The translations under genes and the position numbers were made by a program. Of a DNA stretch of 64,000 nucleotides, positions 23,528-34,921 are shown piece after piece. The stretch comes from Cunninghamia lanceolata (Eukaryota > Streptophyta > Pinopsida > Cupressales > Cupressaceae): NCBI GenBank assembly GCA_027924645.1, contig BSBN01000829.1, forward strand, positions 8,804,001-8,868,000, read 5' to 3'. Below the pieces are notes generated by a model. It had not been told where the DNA came from. It did no database searches and saw nothing but the letters and a program-made list of their open reading frames with translations. Position 1 is the stretch's first letter. Each line of letters starts with the position of its first letter.

Positions 23528-23864
23528 GTCATTGATGTCAATATATGATGTGAAAAACTATAAATACCATCAATACAAGATACTCCCCCTTTCTTTTTAC
23601 ACATCTACACTCTTTCTCCCACTAATTTTTTCACATGATTTCTCTTCCCTTTTGACATTAATGGCAAAGGGCACATACTTGCACTCTGCTGCTCTAATCA
23701 AACTTAAACTATTCTTTCATCAACACTATAACTTACTACATTTAATCAGGAACTCATGTCAATAACATCTAGCTACTCCCCCTAAGAGGTAGCTCTCAAG
23801 ACATCAATCTAGATTATAAAAATGAGGCTTTGGGCACCACTGGACTGATGCATTCCTATGCATC

Positions 23865-25389
23865 TTAGTTTAGAGCAAGAGGGGTAATAACCCCTAACTT
23901 TTTCTGAGATACTCAAAGGTGTCCTTAGGAAGAGTCTTAGTGAAAATATCTGCAGTATGATCCTTCGTGGACACATATTCCATCTTTACTTCATTCTCTA
24001 TCACCTTTTTCTCTCAGAAAGTGATATTTTATTGATATATGCTTTGTTCTTGAGTGCATCACTAGATTCTTTGAAATGTTTAAAGCACTTGTATTGTCAT
24101 AAAAGATTCCAATTTGATCTTCATACACAACTCTTATGTCCTTTAGAGTTTGTTTCATCCATAACACTTAAGTGCAACAACATGCTAATACAATGTACTC
24201 TTCTTCTGTAGTAGACAAGGAGATTGAATCTTGCTTCTTGCTCGGCCATTAAACCAATCTATTACCAAAGAAGAAAGCACCTCCACTTGTACTTTTTCTA
24301 TCATCATCTCCTGCCCAATCTGCATCTATATAAGCACTGAGAGTGAAATCATTATCATTTGGATACCATAAGCCATGATCTGATGTACCTTTCAAATACC
24401 TCAATATTCTCTTGACTACCATCACATGTGACTCTCTAGGATCTTTTTGAAATCTTGCCACAAGACATACTGCATGCATTATATCAGGTTTGGTTTGAGT
24501 TATATAAAGTAATCGTCCAATCATAGATTTGTACCTTTTCTGATCAGTCTTAGGTGATTCATCAGTTTTGTTCAACTTGCAGCCAGTCACCATGGGAGTA
24601 TATACTAGTTTAGAGTCCTCCATCCCAAACTTTTTCAACAACTATTTTACATACTTATACTAAGAAATGAAGATTCCCTTATCTGATTGAGTAATTTGCA
24701 AACCTAGAAAGAAATTCATTTCACCAAACATAGACATCTAAAAATCATTTTGCATTTCTCCTGCAAACTTCATGCACATACCTTCATTTCCTCCAAAGAT
24801 AATGTCATCAACAAAGACTACAACAATCAGGATTTGATTATCATTGATTTTGAAATAGAGATTGCTATCAGTATTACTGAACCCTAATTGCAACAAATAC
24901 TTGTCTAACCTAGCATATTGTGCTCTGGGGGCTTGCTTCAGTCCATACAAGGCCTTCTTCAATTTGTACACCATGTTATCTTGGTTTGATAATTGAAATC
25001 CTTTTGGTTGTTCAATGTAGACTTCTTCTTTCAACTCACCATTTAAGAATGTAGACTTGACATCCATCTGATACACATTGAAATCTTTGAGTGTTGCAAA
25101 TGCCAAAAACATTCTTATTGCTTCAATCCTTTCCATAGGAGCAAAGATCTCCTCAAAATCTATCCCTTCAACCTAAGAATATCCTTTGCATACCAATCTT
25201 GCCTTCTTCCTTATTACTTCTCCATTCTCATTCATCTTGTTTCTAAAAACCCACTTGGTGCCAATCACATTCTTGTTAACAGGTCTAGGAACTAGTTCCC
25301 AAGTTTGATTTTTCTCTATCTGCATCAGTTCTTCTTCCATGCTCTTTACCCAATTTTTATCATTGCAAGCTTCACTAACATTTTTAGGT
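23865..25389 (-). pseudogene. C2 reverse transcriptase and RNase H
   Basis: Minus strand, in several frames. RT starts with the conserved linker (25389-25137, including KWVFRNKMNENGEV), then [20 protein letters not shown] (25080 region), [17 protein letters not shown], and the catalytic box FVDDIIFGG (about 24800), the copia variant of YVDD with Phe for Tyr. RNase H follows (24641-23865): the family-typical GRLLYITQTKPDIMHAV, AYIDADWAGDDDRKSTSG, and a degraded C-terminus ending near VITPLALN with TAA at 23865-23867. At least three stops and frame changes interrupt it, including TAG after RLV at 24249 where Trp is expected. Confidence 0.85.
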
Positions 25390-26475
25390 TCAACTTGAAA
25401 GCAAATAGTAATTCACTTGTTCTTTTGCAGCTCTTTTCCTTGTCCATACCCCTTTGTTTTTGTCACCTATAATTTGATCTTTAGAATGATTAATCCTTAC
25501 ACACCTGGGAGTTTTAGCAATACTTTCTAGAGCCCTTTCTTCTTCATCTTGACTGTCTTCTTGTTCAACTTTTTCTTCAGTCACTATAGCCAAAGGTTCA
25601 TCTGATTCATAGCCACACAAATATGATATTCTTTCATTTTCTTCATCAACCTTCACATTAGAACTTTTAATGATCTTTTTCAGTCTCTTGTAATAGCACC
25701 GGTAGGCCTTACTCTTAGTAGAGTAACCAAGGAAGATTCCTTCATCACACCTAGCATAAAACTTGCCTAGTTCTTCTTCTCTTTTGATATAACATTTACT
25801 ACAAAAAACTTTCAAATACTTTATTGTAGGAACTCTTCCGTACCATAATTCATAAGGAGTTTTAGAGTTGTTACCTTTGACTTGAACTTTGTTTAGGATG
25901 TACACAACAATATGTATGGCTTCTCTCCAGTATACTTCTGGTAGTTCATCTTCCTTTAACATAGTCCTAGTAGCCTCTTGAACCATCATGTTCCTTCTTT
26001 CAACAACTCCATCCTGCTGAGGAGTCCTAGGTGCATACAACTATTTTTTTATCCTTTGTTCTTTATAGAAAATATTGAATTCATTTGATGTGAACTCACC
26101 TCCTCTATCAGACCTTAAGCTTTTGATTCTCAACTCTAACTCATTCTGAACCATTGCCTTGAAAGCTTTGAACTTGTCTAGGGCTTTAGATTTTTTTTTT
26201 AGAAAAGTGACCAAGTCATTCTAGAATAATCATCAATAAGCAACATAAAATCTTATTCTTCTAGGACCACACAAATTTGTATGCACTAGCTCCAACAATC
26301 CAATAGAGAATTGTTCTTTGCTTTGGAAACTTGTTCTTGTTTGTTTCCCAAATTGACACTCCTTACAAATGGTGTTGGTAGGCTCCACAAGTTTAGGCAA
26401 ATCTCTTACAGCTTTTGCAGAACTTATCTTCACCAAATTGTCAAAATTGATATGATGCATCCTTCTATGCCACAA
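25390..26475 (-). pseudogene. C2 integrase
   Basis: Minus strand. The GAG-pre-integrase zinc-binding part (26475-26233) keeps the His-His-Cys-Cys set: WHRRMHHINFDNL followed by CKECQFGKQTRTSF. The middle of the catalytic core (about 26230-26040) is broken by stops and a frameshift. It resumes with APRTPQQDGVVERRN (about 26035), holding the catalytic Glu of the D,D-35-E set. The C-terminal part follows with YELWYGRVPTIKYLKVF and a long acidic tail (25390-25700). Confidence 0.85.
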
Positions 26476-26490
26476 CTAACTCTCATCAGT

Positions 26491-27840
26491 CTAAGCCAAC
26501 AAACAATAATCATTAGTTCCTTTCAAATGATAGACATTACCTCTAGTCTTCTTTCCAGTAGCAATCACTGTTATGGAGCTCTCCGTGATCTTGCATCCAT
26601 TGTCCTTGAATCTTAGATTATAAATTTTGTTACACATCTGACCAACACTCAAAAGATTGTGTTTTAAACCCTTCACATATAGAACATCATCAGTGTTGTG
26701 CTTTCCATCAAAAGAAATAGATCCTCTTCCACGAATCTTACCAACTATATCATCTCCAAACCTAACCACTCCTCCATAATATGTTTCCAAGATTATAGAC
26801 TTACTTTTATCACTAGTCTTGTGATGTGAGCATTCACTATCAATAACCCGTTCATTCTTATCTTTCTCAACTTGAACAGCCAAAGGGCTTTCTTCCACTA
26901 GTTTTTATTCCTTCACACAGCTAGCAAGATTAGTAGATATAGGTTCTTTAATTACAATAAACAAGCATTCATTTGCACTAGTACTAGCATCATCAGACTC
27001 ATCATCTGTTACACCTTCATCATCAAGATCTCTAACATAATAGCATTTCTTTGGGACCCTAGGTCTATTTTCAAATCTCTTTCTATTCCTTTCAATTCTC
27101 TCTAGACACCTAGAAGCATAGTGACCAACCTTACCACATGTAAATCATTTGAAAGGTAATTTGCCTTTGAACTTACCAGAACCTCTTTGCAGTCTATCAA
27201 CAAAGTTGGCTTTAATTTCATCAAGCTCATCATCAGGGTCCACCTTGCACTTCTTAGCTCTAGAGATCTTTTCTAAAGTGCTAACTTTGAAGGCAGATTC
27301 AATCTTTGACAAAGCATCACCAAACTCTCTCATTTCAAAGGCTGTAAGTTTTCCAAGCAACCGATCCTTAGTGTTCTTTTTCACAGTCATCACTTCTTCA
27401 ATTGTAGCTACTTTATGACTATAGGATTTAGATAATGAACTAATAATTTTCATCACAACTTCATTCTCATCAATAGTTCCTCCCATACCTTTGATTCCAT
27501 TGACAATTTCATCAACCTTTTGCATGTAAGTTGTTATGTTTTCATCTTCGTCCATCTTTAAACCCTCATATTTCGCTTTTAAGCCCTACAATTTGGCACT
27601 TTTTATAGATTTGTCTCCTTCATATATATTTTTCATCTTTTCCTAGACTTTATGAGCAGTAGCTAGATCCATGACCTTTACCAAATCAGTGTCAGACAAG
27701 GCACTTAATACAGCATCTCTATCTTTTATATTTAACTCATATTCTTTGATTTTGTCTTCAGTTGTTAAACCATTCTGAGGCATGGTATACTTTGTCTATA
27801 CTGCTTTCCATACTCTATAACCAAGACAAAAGAGATGGCT
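26491..27840 (-). pseudogene. C2 gag and protease
   Basis: Minus strand. A Met at 27783 (MPQNGLTTEDKIKEYE) lies inside a frame that is also open upstream (GYRVWKAV, then TAG for Trp). The copia gag domain shows VKVMDLATAHKV and IYEGDKSIKSAKL, then DEDENITTYMQKVDEIV, to about 27200. The zinc knuckle near 27110-27147 has lost its first Cys to TGA; the remainder is FTCGKVGHYASRC. The protease follows with VIDSECSHHKT (near 26840), where the family has DSGCSHH, so the active-site Gly is Glu. The beginning of gag is missing at the junction with the AT-rich segment. Confidence 0.8.
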
Positions 27841-27850
27841 TTTCATTCAT

Positions 27851-29787
27851 ACAAAGATGTGTCACACTTTCAGCCAACTTATCAGCACAAGTGAATTTAA
27901 GTATTTCTAACTAAAAATCAATTTTGGTCAAACATATGATCTTGTAAGATTCATTCTAACTAAATTAGATATGTCCACAACTTTTCCAACTAAAATTGTT
28001 GGCTAAATGCATATGTAGCACCACTATGAGGCCAATTTACCAAAAAAAAAATTATTTGAAAAACTTGATATTTCAACTTCTACTCATGTAAATAACATTT
28101 TAAAAATAAAAATAAAAAATACACTTTTGTAGATATATAAGTTTAGTTTTTAAATATATATATATTTTAATAGTTTAATTATTATTTATACATTCCTTTC
28201 TATTTTTACTAAAAGTAGGTTATCACCACAAAACATTAGGTCAATTACCATGTCAAGGAAAAATAGTAAAACTTATTAAAAAAATTTGAAAAAAATATGC
28301 TGCAGTAGATAAAAGAATCTATATCAAGATGGTATAATTTTTTTTCTATTTTAGATAAATAGTTAATATGAAAGTTGATGTCGAATGGAAACAAGTACGT
28401 TTTAATACACGTACATTTTATTATTTGTTTAAAAATATATATTTATTAAAATTGGAAAAAAAAAAACATATCCATGCAGGGTGCTGCCACAATAATGGGT
28501 TACACTTTCTGGGACATCCTAATTTTTGCTGAAATTACATATTTTTAGAAAATATAATGATTTAAGCCTTGAAAGGTTCCATTTAAAAGATTTTAATTGA
28601 AGAGAGTTTTATAAAACCCCCTTAGATTCAAACCCCCTTGGATAGAACCTTGCTAGTTTTAAACCATACCTATAATGGAGTCTTCTCTACACCTATCAAA
28701 ATGCAGATAAAAAACCACTTTTGATTTACCTTTTGGGGAATCAAACGAATTCATTTAAAATTTATGTTTTGTAAGTATGTATTCCTTATTATAATCTTCC
28801 CAAAAAGTATAATTTTAAATATATTTAATTTGATTATTATATTTATTTTTTATTTCTTGTGAATGTAAGTTTTTCACCGAACATCAAGTTCTCTATTCTA
28901 CACACATGGAAAATTAGTAAATTAGTGAAAAAAATTCTAAAAAATATCCATGCCCTAGGTATTGATGTCCTTGTTTCAACAAAAAAAAAATGAATTTTGA
29001 TACATGTAGAAAAAGTTATGTTTTACGGAATACACTTATGTCTAAATTATAATTGATTTGACTTCAAATCTTAATTAAAAAAAATATTAAACAAAACATT
29101 ATGAAACCAAATGCATGCCCTATATATCGGTGTTACCAATCTAAATTCAAAATAATCAAAATTTTAACCTTTGTAGAAAAAAAGTTATGTGCTACGAAAT
29201 ACACATCACTTTAAAAAAATCTTGTTTACTATTAAAAACTAGTGATCAAATGAGACAAAAAAAAATTACAATTTAACTCCAAATTATTTAAAAAATATAT
29301 ATTTGGAATGTACAAGCAAAATCTCACAAATCACCAGTTTGTATCATCTTCAAATTCCTAATGGTTTAGGGGCTATAGATGTCAGAAAGTGAAGATTTAG
29401 TTCAAAATGTTGATTTCAATGTCAAGTTTGGTCAAAAAGTGTAACCCATTATTATGGGATGACCCTGCACTAAAGTTTCAAGTTATAAATACACAAAAAA
29501 AATTGAAGACAAAAAAAAAATTACTATATAAAGATTGACGTCTTATGTAACTTCATTTTTCAACATTTCATCAGCAACTAAATTATAGTGTCAAATTATT
29601 AAAACTATATTCAAATAATTTTTTAATTTTTTTTAAAAATACAAACATAAAATATACTAAAAAATAAATATTTTATTAGTTTACATCGTTTTAAAATTCA
29701 AAACATATATGTCACTTTTTAGTGATTCAAGTTTAAAGTTGGATCAACGTTGGTTGTTTCCTTTATAAAAGTGTGACACAACTTTGT
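27851..29787. mobile_element. AT-rich segment with terminal inverted repeats, in C2
   Basis: A 1.94-kb very AT-rich segment framed by a 22-bp inverted repeat matching at 20 positions: ACAAAGATGTGTCACACTTT at 27851 and its partner at 29766-29787. It takes the place of the C2 LTR end, primer-binding site and gag start, which are all absent. It has no coding capacity. It could be a non-autonomous DNA transposon whose arrival came with a deletion, or a captured fragment. I see no convincing target duplication. Confidence 0.45.
28475..29469. repeat. Inner inverted-repeat element (MITE-like)
   Basis: A 995-bp unit with 36-bp terminal inverted repeats matching at about 31 positions: 28475-28510 (starts TGCAGGGT, contains AATAATGGGTTACACTTT) and 29434-29469 (ends ACCCTGCA). 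Within it, two diverged direct repeats occur near 28945-29030 and 29110-29200 (ATGCCCT, then AAAAAGTTATGT and ACGRAATACAC). No open frame. It resembles a non-autonomous TIR transposon; the superfamily is not clear. Confidence 0.55.
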
Positions 29788-29793
29788 GCTTTT

Positions 29794-31630
29794 ACCCATG
29801 AAAGCATGAAACAAGAATTTCAACACAATAACACGTTAAACACATGAGACACCAGATTTTTTACGTGGAAAACCCTATAAGGGAAAAACCACGGTGGGTG
29901 TTAGCCCACATAAATAAACATGTTATAACAATACCGGAAAATAGAGGCTCACTGCCCAAAATGTTAGGAATTGGATGTAGAGGATATCAATTAAATGAAA
30001 ATAAAGATTAAATAGGGGAATGAAAAATACACAGAAATAATAACAGTGAGAGACAATTTTTAACGTGGTTCACCCAAACTCGAGATACAGCCACCAACAG
30101 AGAGTCCAATATTATTATCCAGCAATTGAATCGATTACAACCAACAATCCTTGCAACTCAATACCACTGCAAATGCTACAATACAATATCAAAGGAAACC
30201 CTAACCTTAGCCATTTTTATCAAGACTTATGTCAGTTACAAAATAGGGTTTTTCTATATCAGCCAATAGAAAAAATAACTCCCAACGCCTTTATAAAATA
30301 ATAAAATTTGTTTGACTCCGTCTTGGGGGCACTACCCCCAAACCCCCGTTAAATAATTTGGGGGGAAACTGCACCGATAAAAGTGGGGAAAATTTAATGT
30401 TTGAGTTTGATTAGGCTCTATATAACAACACAAAATGTTCACTGCAAATGTTGGTGCTCACTGCCAAGATCAACACACTACCAAGGGTGGTTGAATTGAT
30501 TTGATAGCATCTACTCCATGATTGAGTTCAGTTCCATTGAAGCATTGTATAACTCTTGTACTCTGCTCTTCTTACACCTTTTTACTTATCTTCACATTTT
30601 TACACAAGGACATTTTTTATAACTTCATTACATATTTTTATATAATTCATCAACCTTGGAATGTATATCAAGGTCAGCATTACGTTCATCAACCATTGGA
30701 ACAATCTCTAAGGTTAGCATTACAAACATATAGAGAAATAGGTCTTGACCTAAACAAAATTAGCTAAGTAAAAGATGTATGTGGATCACGTTATACCTTA
30801 GCTAAGACTCAAGTGCAATCTTCCATGCCACAACATGCTTCCACAGTCTTTAATCCATCTCTGCAAGTACTAAAAACAACTAGGTAAACCAAGATTGGTG
30901 TTAACACTAAGTCTTCTAAGAACAATCTTCATCCATAATCCAAATTTCTCTTTGTAGACAAATTCAAAGGTAGGAACATGATCAAGAGACATCCACAAGA
31001 ACATTATAATCACTAAGAACATCTATACAATCTCTTAACACTTTATCCATAAGATTCTTCAATCAGGAACACTTGAACATAATTGTTATCCACTGTCATA
31101 TAGAAAGGATTGCTTGTAGACCACCAAATCATGAGCCATTGGAGTTGAAGGTACTTATCATCATTACAAACTATATTCCAGAACCGCAGACTGAAATATT
31201 TAAATGCGGAGGAATGCGGACTATAATACATTCTCCCTGTCACCACCAAATATATAGAAAAAATAATTTTCACTCTGTGAACATAACTCACTCAAATCTT
31301 CATACTAGAGGCTCAAACTTGGAACATAGAAACTTCAAACATGTCTCTAACTAACTTCAAATCCACAGATAAATATATTCATTCTACAAGAAATGTGGAT
31401 CAATCTACTGGACTGTTCTATTGTAAACAAAGATACTCTTCAATACACTGTTTCCACTGGAGGGGCAAATTTTCTCAAAAGCACTTGGAAATTTAGTATG
31501 AGGAATACTTATTCATTATCTTCAACACTTATATAAGCCAATGCAAATCATATAACGCATTACAAGCAAGCATCTAAACAAGAGCATAGTTGACACAATG
31601 ACAACACCAGTTAGGCACATAGTCACAACA
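29794..31630 (-). mobile_element. C2 5' LTR, truncated and interrupted
   Basis: Matches the 3' LTR from its start (31630) to 29794, with the solo LTR 29962-30430 inserted. The last 115 bp or so of the LTR, which should touch the primer site, are missing and replaced by the AT-rich segment. Minus-strand start TGTTGTGACTATGTGCC. Confidence 0.85.
29962..30430 (-). mobile_element. Solo copia-type LTR inside the C2 5' LTR
   Basis: A 469-bp insertion starting TGTTAGGAATT and ending ATAACAACA, flanked by exact CAAAA duplications (29957-29961 and 30431-30435). Removing it restores alignment with the C2 3' LTR. Its minus-strand sequence has the copia-like GAACCACGTTAAAAATTG near its end and a G-rich GGGGGTTTGGGGG tract, so it is a solo LTR in minus orientation. 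Confidence 0.85.
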
Positions 31631-31635
31631 CATAC
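31631..31635. repeat. Target-site duplication of C2, right copy
   Basis: CATAC, identical to 21989-21993. Confidence 0.9.
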
Positions 31636-32033
31636 CTAATACCTATGGCATGTTCCTCAACAGAGATTGGTCCAAGACACTAAATGGATACATGGCTACT
31701 AATTTCAATCATATGTGGTTACCATGGAAAGGAATGCCTAATTAGTTGAGAATTGAGGCTGAACCATGAAGGAAGCACACGATCACTAAATATAATCACC
31801 CTAATGAGATACTTTATGTAGATGTTGAGCCAGAGGTATATGCACTAAGACCTCATGGAGTCAGTATTGAAGAGGTCTTGATGTTGCCTTGTCATGGATA
31901 TGGAGATATTGACAAAGAAGTTAGGACAGAAGGACTATCAACAGAATTTGAATATAGTTACACTGATGAGGATGAAGTAAATCACTTCAAGAATTTGAGA
32001 AGTATCTATCCAAGGAAGTTTGGAGATGCTAAT
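31636..32033 (+). pseudogene. G1 protease, second part, and linker
   Basis: Directly after C2 the G1 frame continues: PNTYGMFLNRDWSKTLNGYM, then FNHMWLPWKGMPN, the conserved end of the protease region in Tat-like gypsy elements (family form: ..YGMLLSRDWS..LNGY..TD..H..LP). It then runs through EVYALRPHGVSIEEVL and an acidic stretch to the TGA at 32034. Two in-frame stops (TAG at about 31741, TGA at about 31766) are present. Confidence 0.75.
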
Positions 32034-32670
32034 TGATAGGGACAGTGATTGAGGATATCCTAATATCTAGATGGTGTAGGTTGCATAAAGAGGCACATTC
32101 AAAAAAATATGTGAAACATCCCTAGATATGGGTGAATTAGAGATATGGCTATATGTTGAATCATCACAATCAAAGGTGAGTGACATATTTAGTACTGATG
32201 ATCATGATTACTCATTGTTTTCTTCAGGTATAGAAGAACCTGAGCAAGATACATACACTAGAGATGTTTTGAGGCCTAACTCAGAAGAAATCTTGCTATG
32301 TGAGGATATACATACTGATGATAAGAAGAATGTTATCACCCCAGGGACCGATTGCCTTATTGAGTTAGATTATGAGTTATCAGATGAGGATAGAGAGAGT
32401 CACCTGACCAAATTTGAAGAATTCTTGTTTAAGCAAATTCAAAGACAAATTCTACAAGGAATTCCTCCATGTCATGCATTAATTGAAGGGTGGTGCAGGC
32501 TTCATGAAGCACCACATTCAAAAACAACATGGTCTTTATGCCTTTATTTATTGAATAAGGGAGAGCAGCTGTGCTAAAAAAACAAACTATATGATATTGA
32601 GGATATTCTTGAAGATGAAAGAAAATAGATTGCAACAACCCCTGATTATATAGGACACAACATTAAAGTA
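32034..32670 (+). pseudogene. G1 acidic linker between protease and RNase H
   Basis: Includes a 149-codon open frame (32128-32577), strongly acidic, with no catalytic motif. A stretch at 32040-32110 and one at 32470-32530 resemble each other (both hold a version of TGGTGCAGGCTTCATGAAG...CACATTCAAAAA), so part of the linker is an old internal duplication. Function not recognised. Confidence 0.5.
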
Positions 32671-33300
32671 GTGATGAAAAGAGAAGATGTTCAACATGAT
32701 GATGTCCAAAAGAAACACTTAGATGTGGTAAAAAGAGAACCACAAAAGTTGAAATGGATATCTTCAGGTGCAGCTGCGTGTGCCAAAAGGAAAAGAGAAG
32801 GCCCTGATAAGCCCTTAATAGAAGATAAACCATGGATCCTAAGATTTGATGGCTCTAAGTTGAAACAAGGCGCTGGAGTGGGCATTGACCTCATTGACCC
32901 GTTAGGGAAGTCATTTTTTGTAGCATATAGGTTACAATTTCCCTGCACAAATAATGTGGTTCAATATGAAGCCCTGATACATGGTTTGTTATTTTCCATG
33001 AGAAAGAAAGACAAAGTTTTGCACGTCTATGGGGACTCATAATTAGTAGTAAAACAAGTCAGAAGCATCTACGCTTGCAAGTATAGAAAGATATCAAATT
33101 ATAGACATAGAGTTTGGGATTTAATAGATAGCTTTGATGCTTTCAATATCATGCATGTTCCCAGGGAACAAAATCATAGAGCTGATGCACTAGAATAGGC
33201 TGCCAGTACATTAGAACCTTTATCCATTTTTTGGATGAAGAGATTTTCAGTGGAATTGGTATCAGTGCCCTCCATACTTGATAATGTCACCAATTTTTAG
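32671..33300 (+). pseudogene. G1 additional (archaeal-type) RNase H domain
   Basis: An RNase H fold upstream of RT. All four acidic residues of an active site are visible: Asp in RFDGSKLKQGAGVGI (32848-32850), Glu in NNVVQYEALIHGL (32968-32970), Asp in HVYGDS (33034-33036) and Asp in NHRADALE (33184-33186). The pattern DGS-GAG-TNN-EYEALI-GDS-LVVKQV-HRADAL is that of the archaeal-like RNase H (aRNH) of plant Tat elements. TAA follows GDS (33040) where Gln (CAA) is expected, and TAG follows ALE (33197). In angiosperm Tat elements I know, this domain lies between the ordinary RNase H and integrase; here it precedes RT. Confidence 0.75.
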
Positions 33301-34560
33301 GTGTTTGATGATGGCCAACATATCTTGGATTTCATTGAAAATAGGGATATATTCAAAGCATAGATCTTAGATGAGAAGAACTTGGAAGATCGTGTATGGA
33401 AAGAAGAAGAAATCATGGACTTACTAGGTAACAAAATCCACAAATGCATGATTGAGCTTGAACAAGCTTTTGACCTAGACAACATGAAAAAACAAAAAGA
33501 TCTCCCCAAGATAGATGCAGGAGAGTATTCACCTATCAACATAGGACAGGGTGATGATACAAGAAATGTCATAATAGGGAAAATCTACACAGAAGAAGAA
33601 AAGGTAGGAATAGCTCAAGCATTGAAAGACTATATTCATGTCATTGCTTGGACATACGATGGACTGAAAACATATGATAAATCCATTATCACTCATACTA
33701 TCCCACTAAAGGTGGATGCCAAGCCATTCAGGCATAAACAGAGGCCAGTCAATGCTTTAGTGGAGACCCTTATCTTTGAAGAAGTTAAAAAGTTAATAAA
33801 TGCAAGGATCATATTCCCTGTTAGGCACTCAACATGGGTGGCCAACCTATTTCAAGTCAGGAAAAAGAATGGAGACATACACCTATGTGTGGACTTCAGG
33901 AATCTAAATAGGGCATCAGAAAAGGGCAATTATCCTTTACCCTCTATGGATGAAGTTTTGCAAATAGTGAATGGAGCTCAAATGATGTCCTTCCTGGATG
34001 GTTTTTCATGATATAATCAAGTCACGATGGATAAGAAAGATAGATTGAAGACAAATTTCACCTCCAAATGGGGGATCTTCACCTACAAGTGCATGCTATT
34101 CAACCTTATTAATGCTGGGGCCACTTTTCAATGTGTAATGGATATAGCATTCAGAGTTCTAGTTGGCCAATGCATAGTCATATACATGGATGACCTGGCA
34201 GTCTTCTCAAAATAGAGAGGTGACCATGTATGGAAGACCTCATGAAGTTGCTCAAAAAATGTGAACAATATGGTATCTCCCTAAACCTGAAGAAGTACAT
34301 ATTTGCAGTGACCACCAACAAAATGTTTGGTCACATCATATCAGAAAATGGGAGAACCATTGATCCTTCCAAAGTGGACTATATAATGAAACTACAACTT
34401 CTAGGGAGTAAAAAGGAGTTAAAATCTTACTTTGGTAAGATCAATTTTGTAAGGAAGTTCATTACAGGGTTTGCAAAGATAGTAAGACCACTCAATGCCA
34501 TGCTCAAGAAAGATGCCAAAATTGAACATGGACACCTAAAGCAAGAGAAGCATTTGAATA
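33301..34560 (+). pseudogene. G1 reverse transcriptase
   Basis: After a linker (33301-33620) the RT begins with the pre-RT helix VIAWTYDGLKTYDKSI and continues with VANLFQVRKKNGDIHLCVDF (about 33838-33897), NYPLPSMDEVLQIV, FLDGFS-stop-YNQV (TGA at 34009 where Gly GGA is expected) and GATFQCVMDIAFRVL. The catalytic box is YMDDLAVFS (34183-34209), with both Asp intact. A TAG (34213) and a frame change follow; the thumb region includes MFGHIISENGRTIDPSK. The DGxSGYNQ signature is that of the Athila/Tat side of the gypsy family, not of chromoviruses. Confidence 0.85.
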
Positions 34561-34564
34561 TATC

Positions 34565-34912
34565 ATGAAGTCCATATCAGATGCACCTATCTTGATCAGC
34601 CCAGATTATACTAGAGTTTTTTACATCTACTCATTTCCTTCAGAGCATACATGTGTAGTAGTCTTGACACAAAGAAGTGAAGCAAAAGGAGAAAATCCCA
34701 TAGCCTTCATGAGCTCTACATTTCAAGATGTTGAGCTTAGGTACATGGATGTTGAAAGACAAGCCCTTGCCTTAGTTAGGGCAGTGAAGAAATTTAGACA
34801 TTATATCTTGAGAAGCAAGATAGTTGTTGTTGTACCTGATGCAGCCATCAAGATGCTCCTAATGCAGAGTGAACCAGGAGAGAAGAGAGAAAAGTGGATA
34901 ATAGTGCTCTAA
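34565..34912 (+). pseudogene. G1 second RNase H (gypsy type), catalytically degenerate
   Basis: The RNase H normally attached to gypsy RT. It is recognisable by VVLTQRSEAKGENPIAFMSS, ELRYMDVERQALALVRAVKK and FRHYIL. The first catalytic Asp (family form FxxxTDAS) is missing: the frame reads FYIYSFPSEHTCV. In related Tat-like elements this position is also lost, and the archaeal-type domain upstream is thought to supply the activity. Stop at 34910. Confidence 0.75.
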
Positions 34913-34921
34913 GAATATGAT

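Larger units (their letters stand above)
21994..31630 (-). mobile_element. C2, Ty1/copia element nested in G1
   Basis: A 9637-bp minus-strand copia element with a perfect 5-bp target duplication. The order on the minus strand is 5' LTR (29794-31630, itself interrupted), an AT-rich replaced segment, gag, protease, integrase, RT, RNase H, polypurine tract and 3' LTR (21994-23515). The integrase-before-RT order is diagnostic of Ty1/copia. The right end is CAACA; the left end reads TATTG where TGTTG is expected, a single G-to-A decay. It splits the G1 protease. Confidence 0.9.

Noticed and set aside
30065..30301. Small plus-strand coding region
   Set aside because: It lies within the 469-bp solo LTR bounded by CAAAA duplications.
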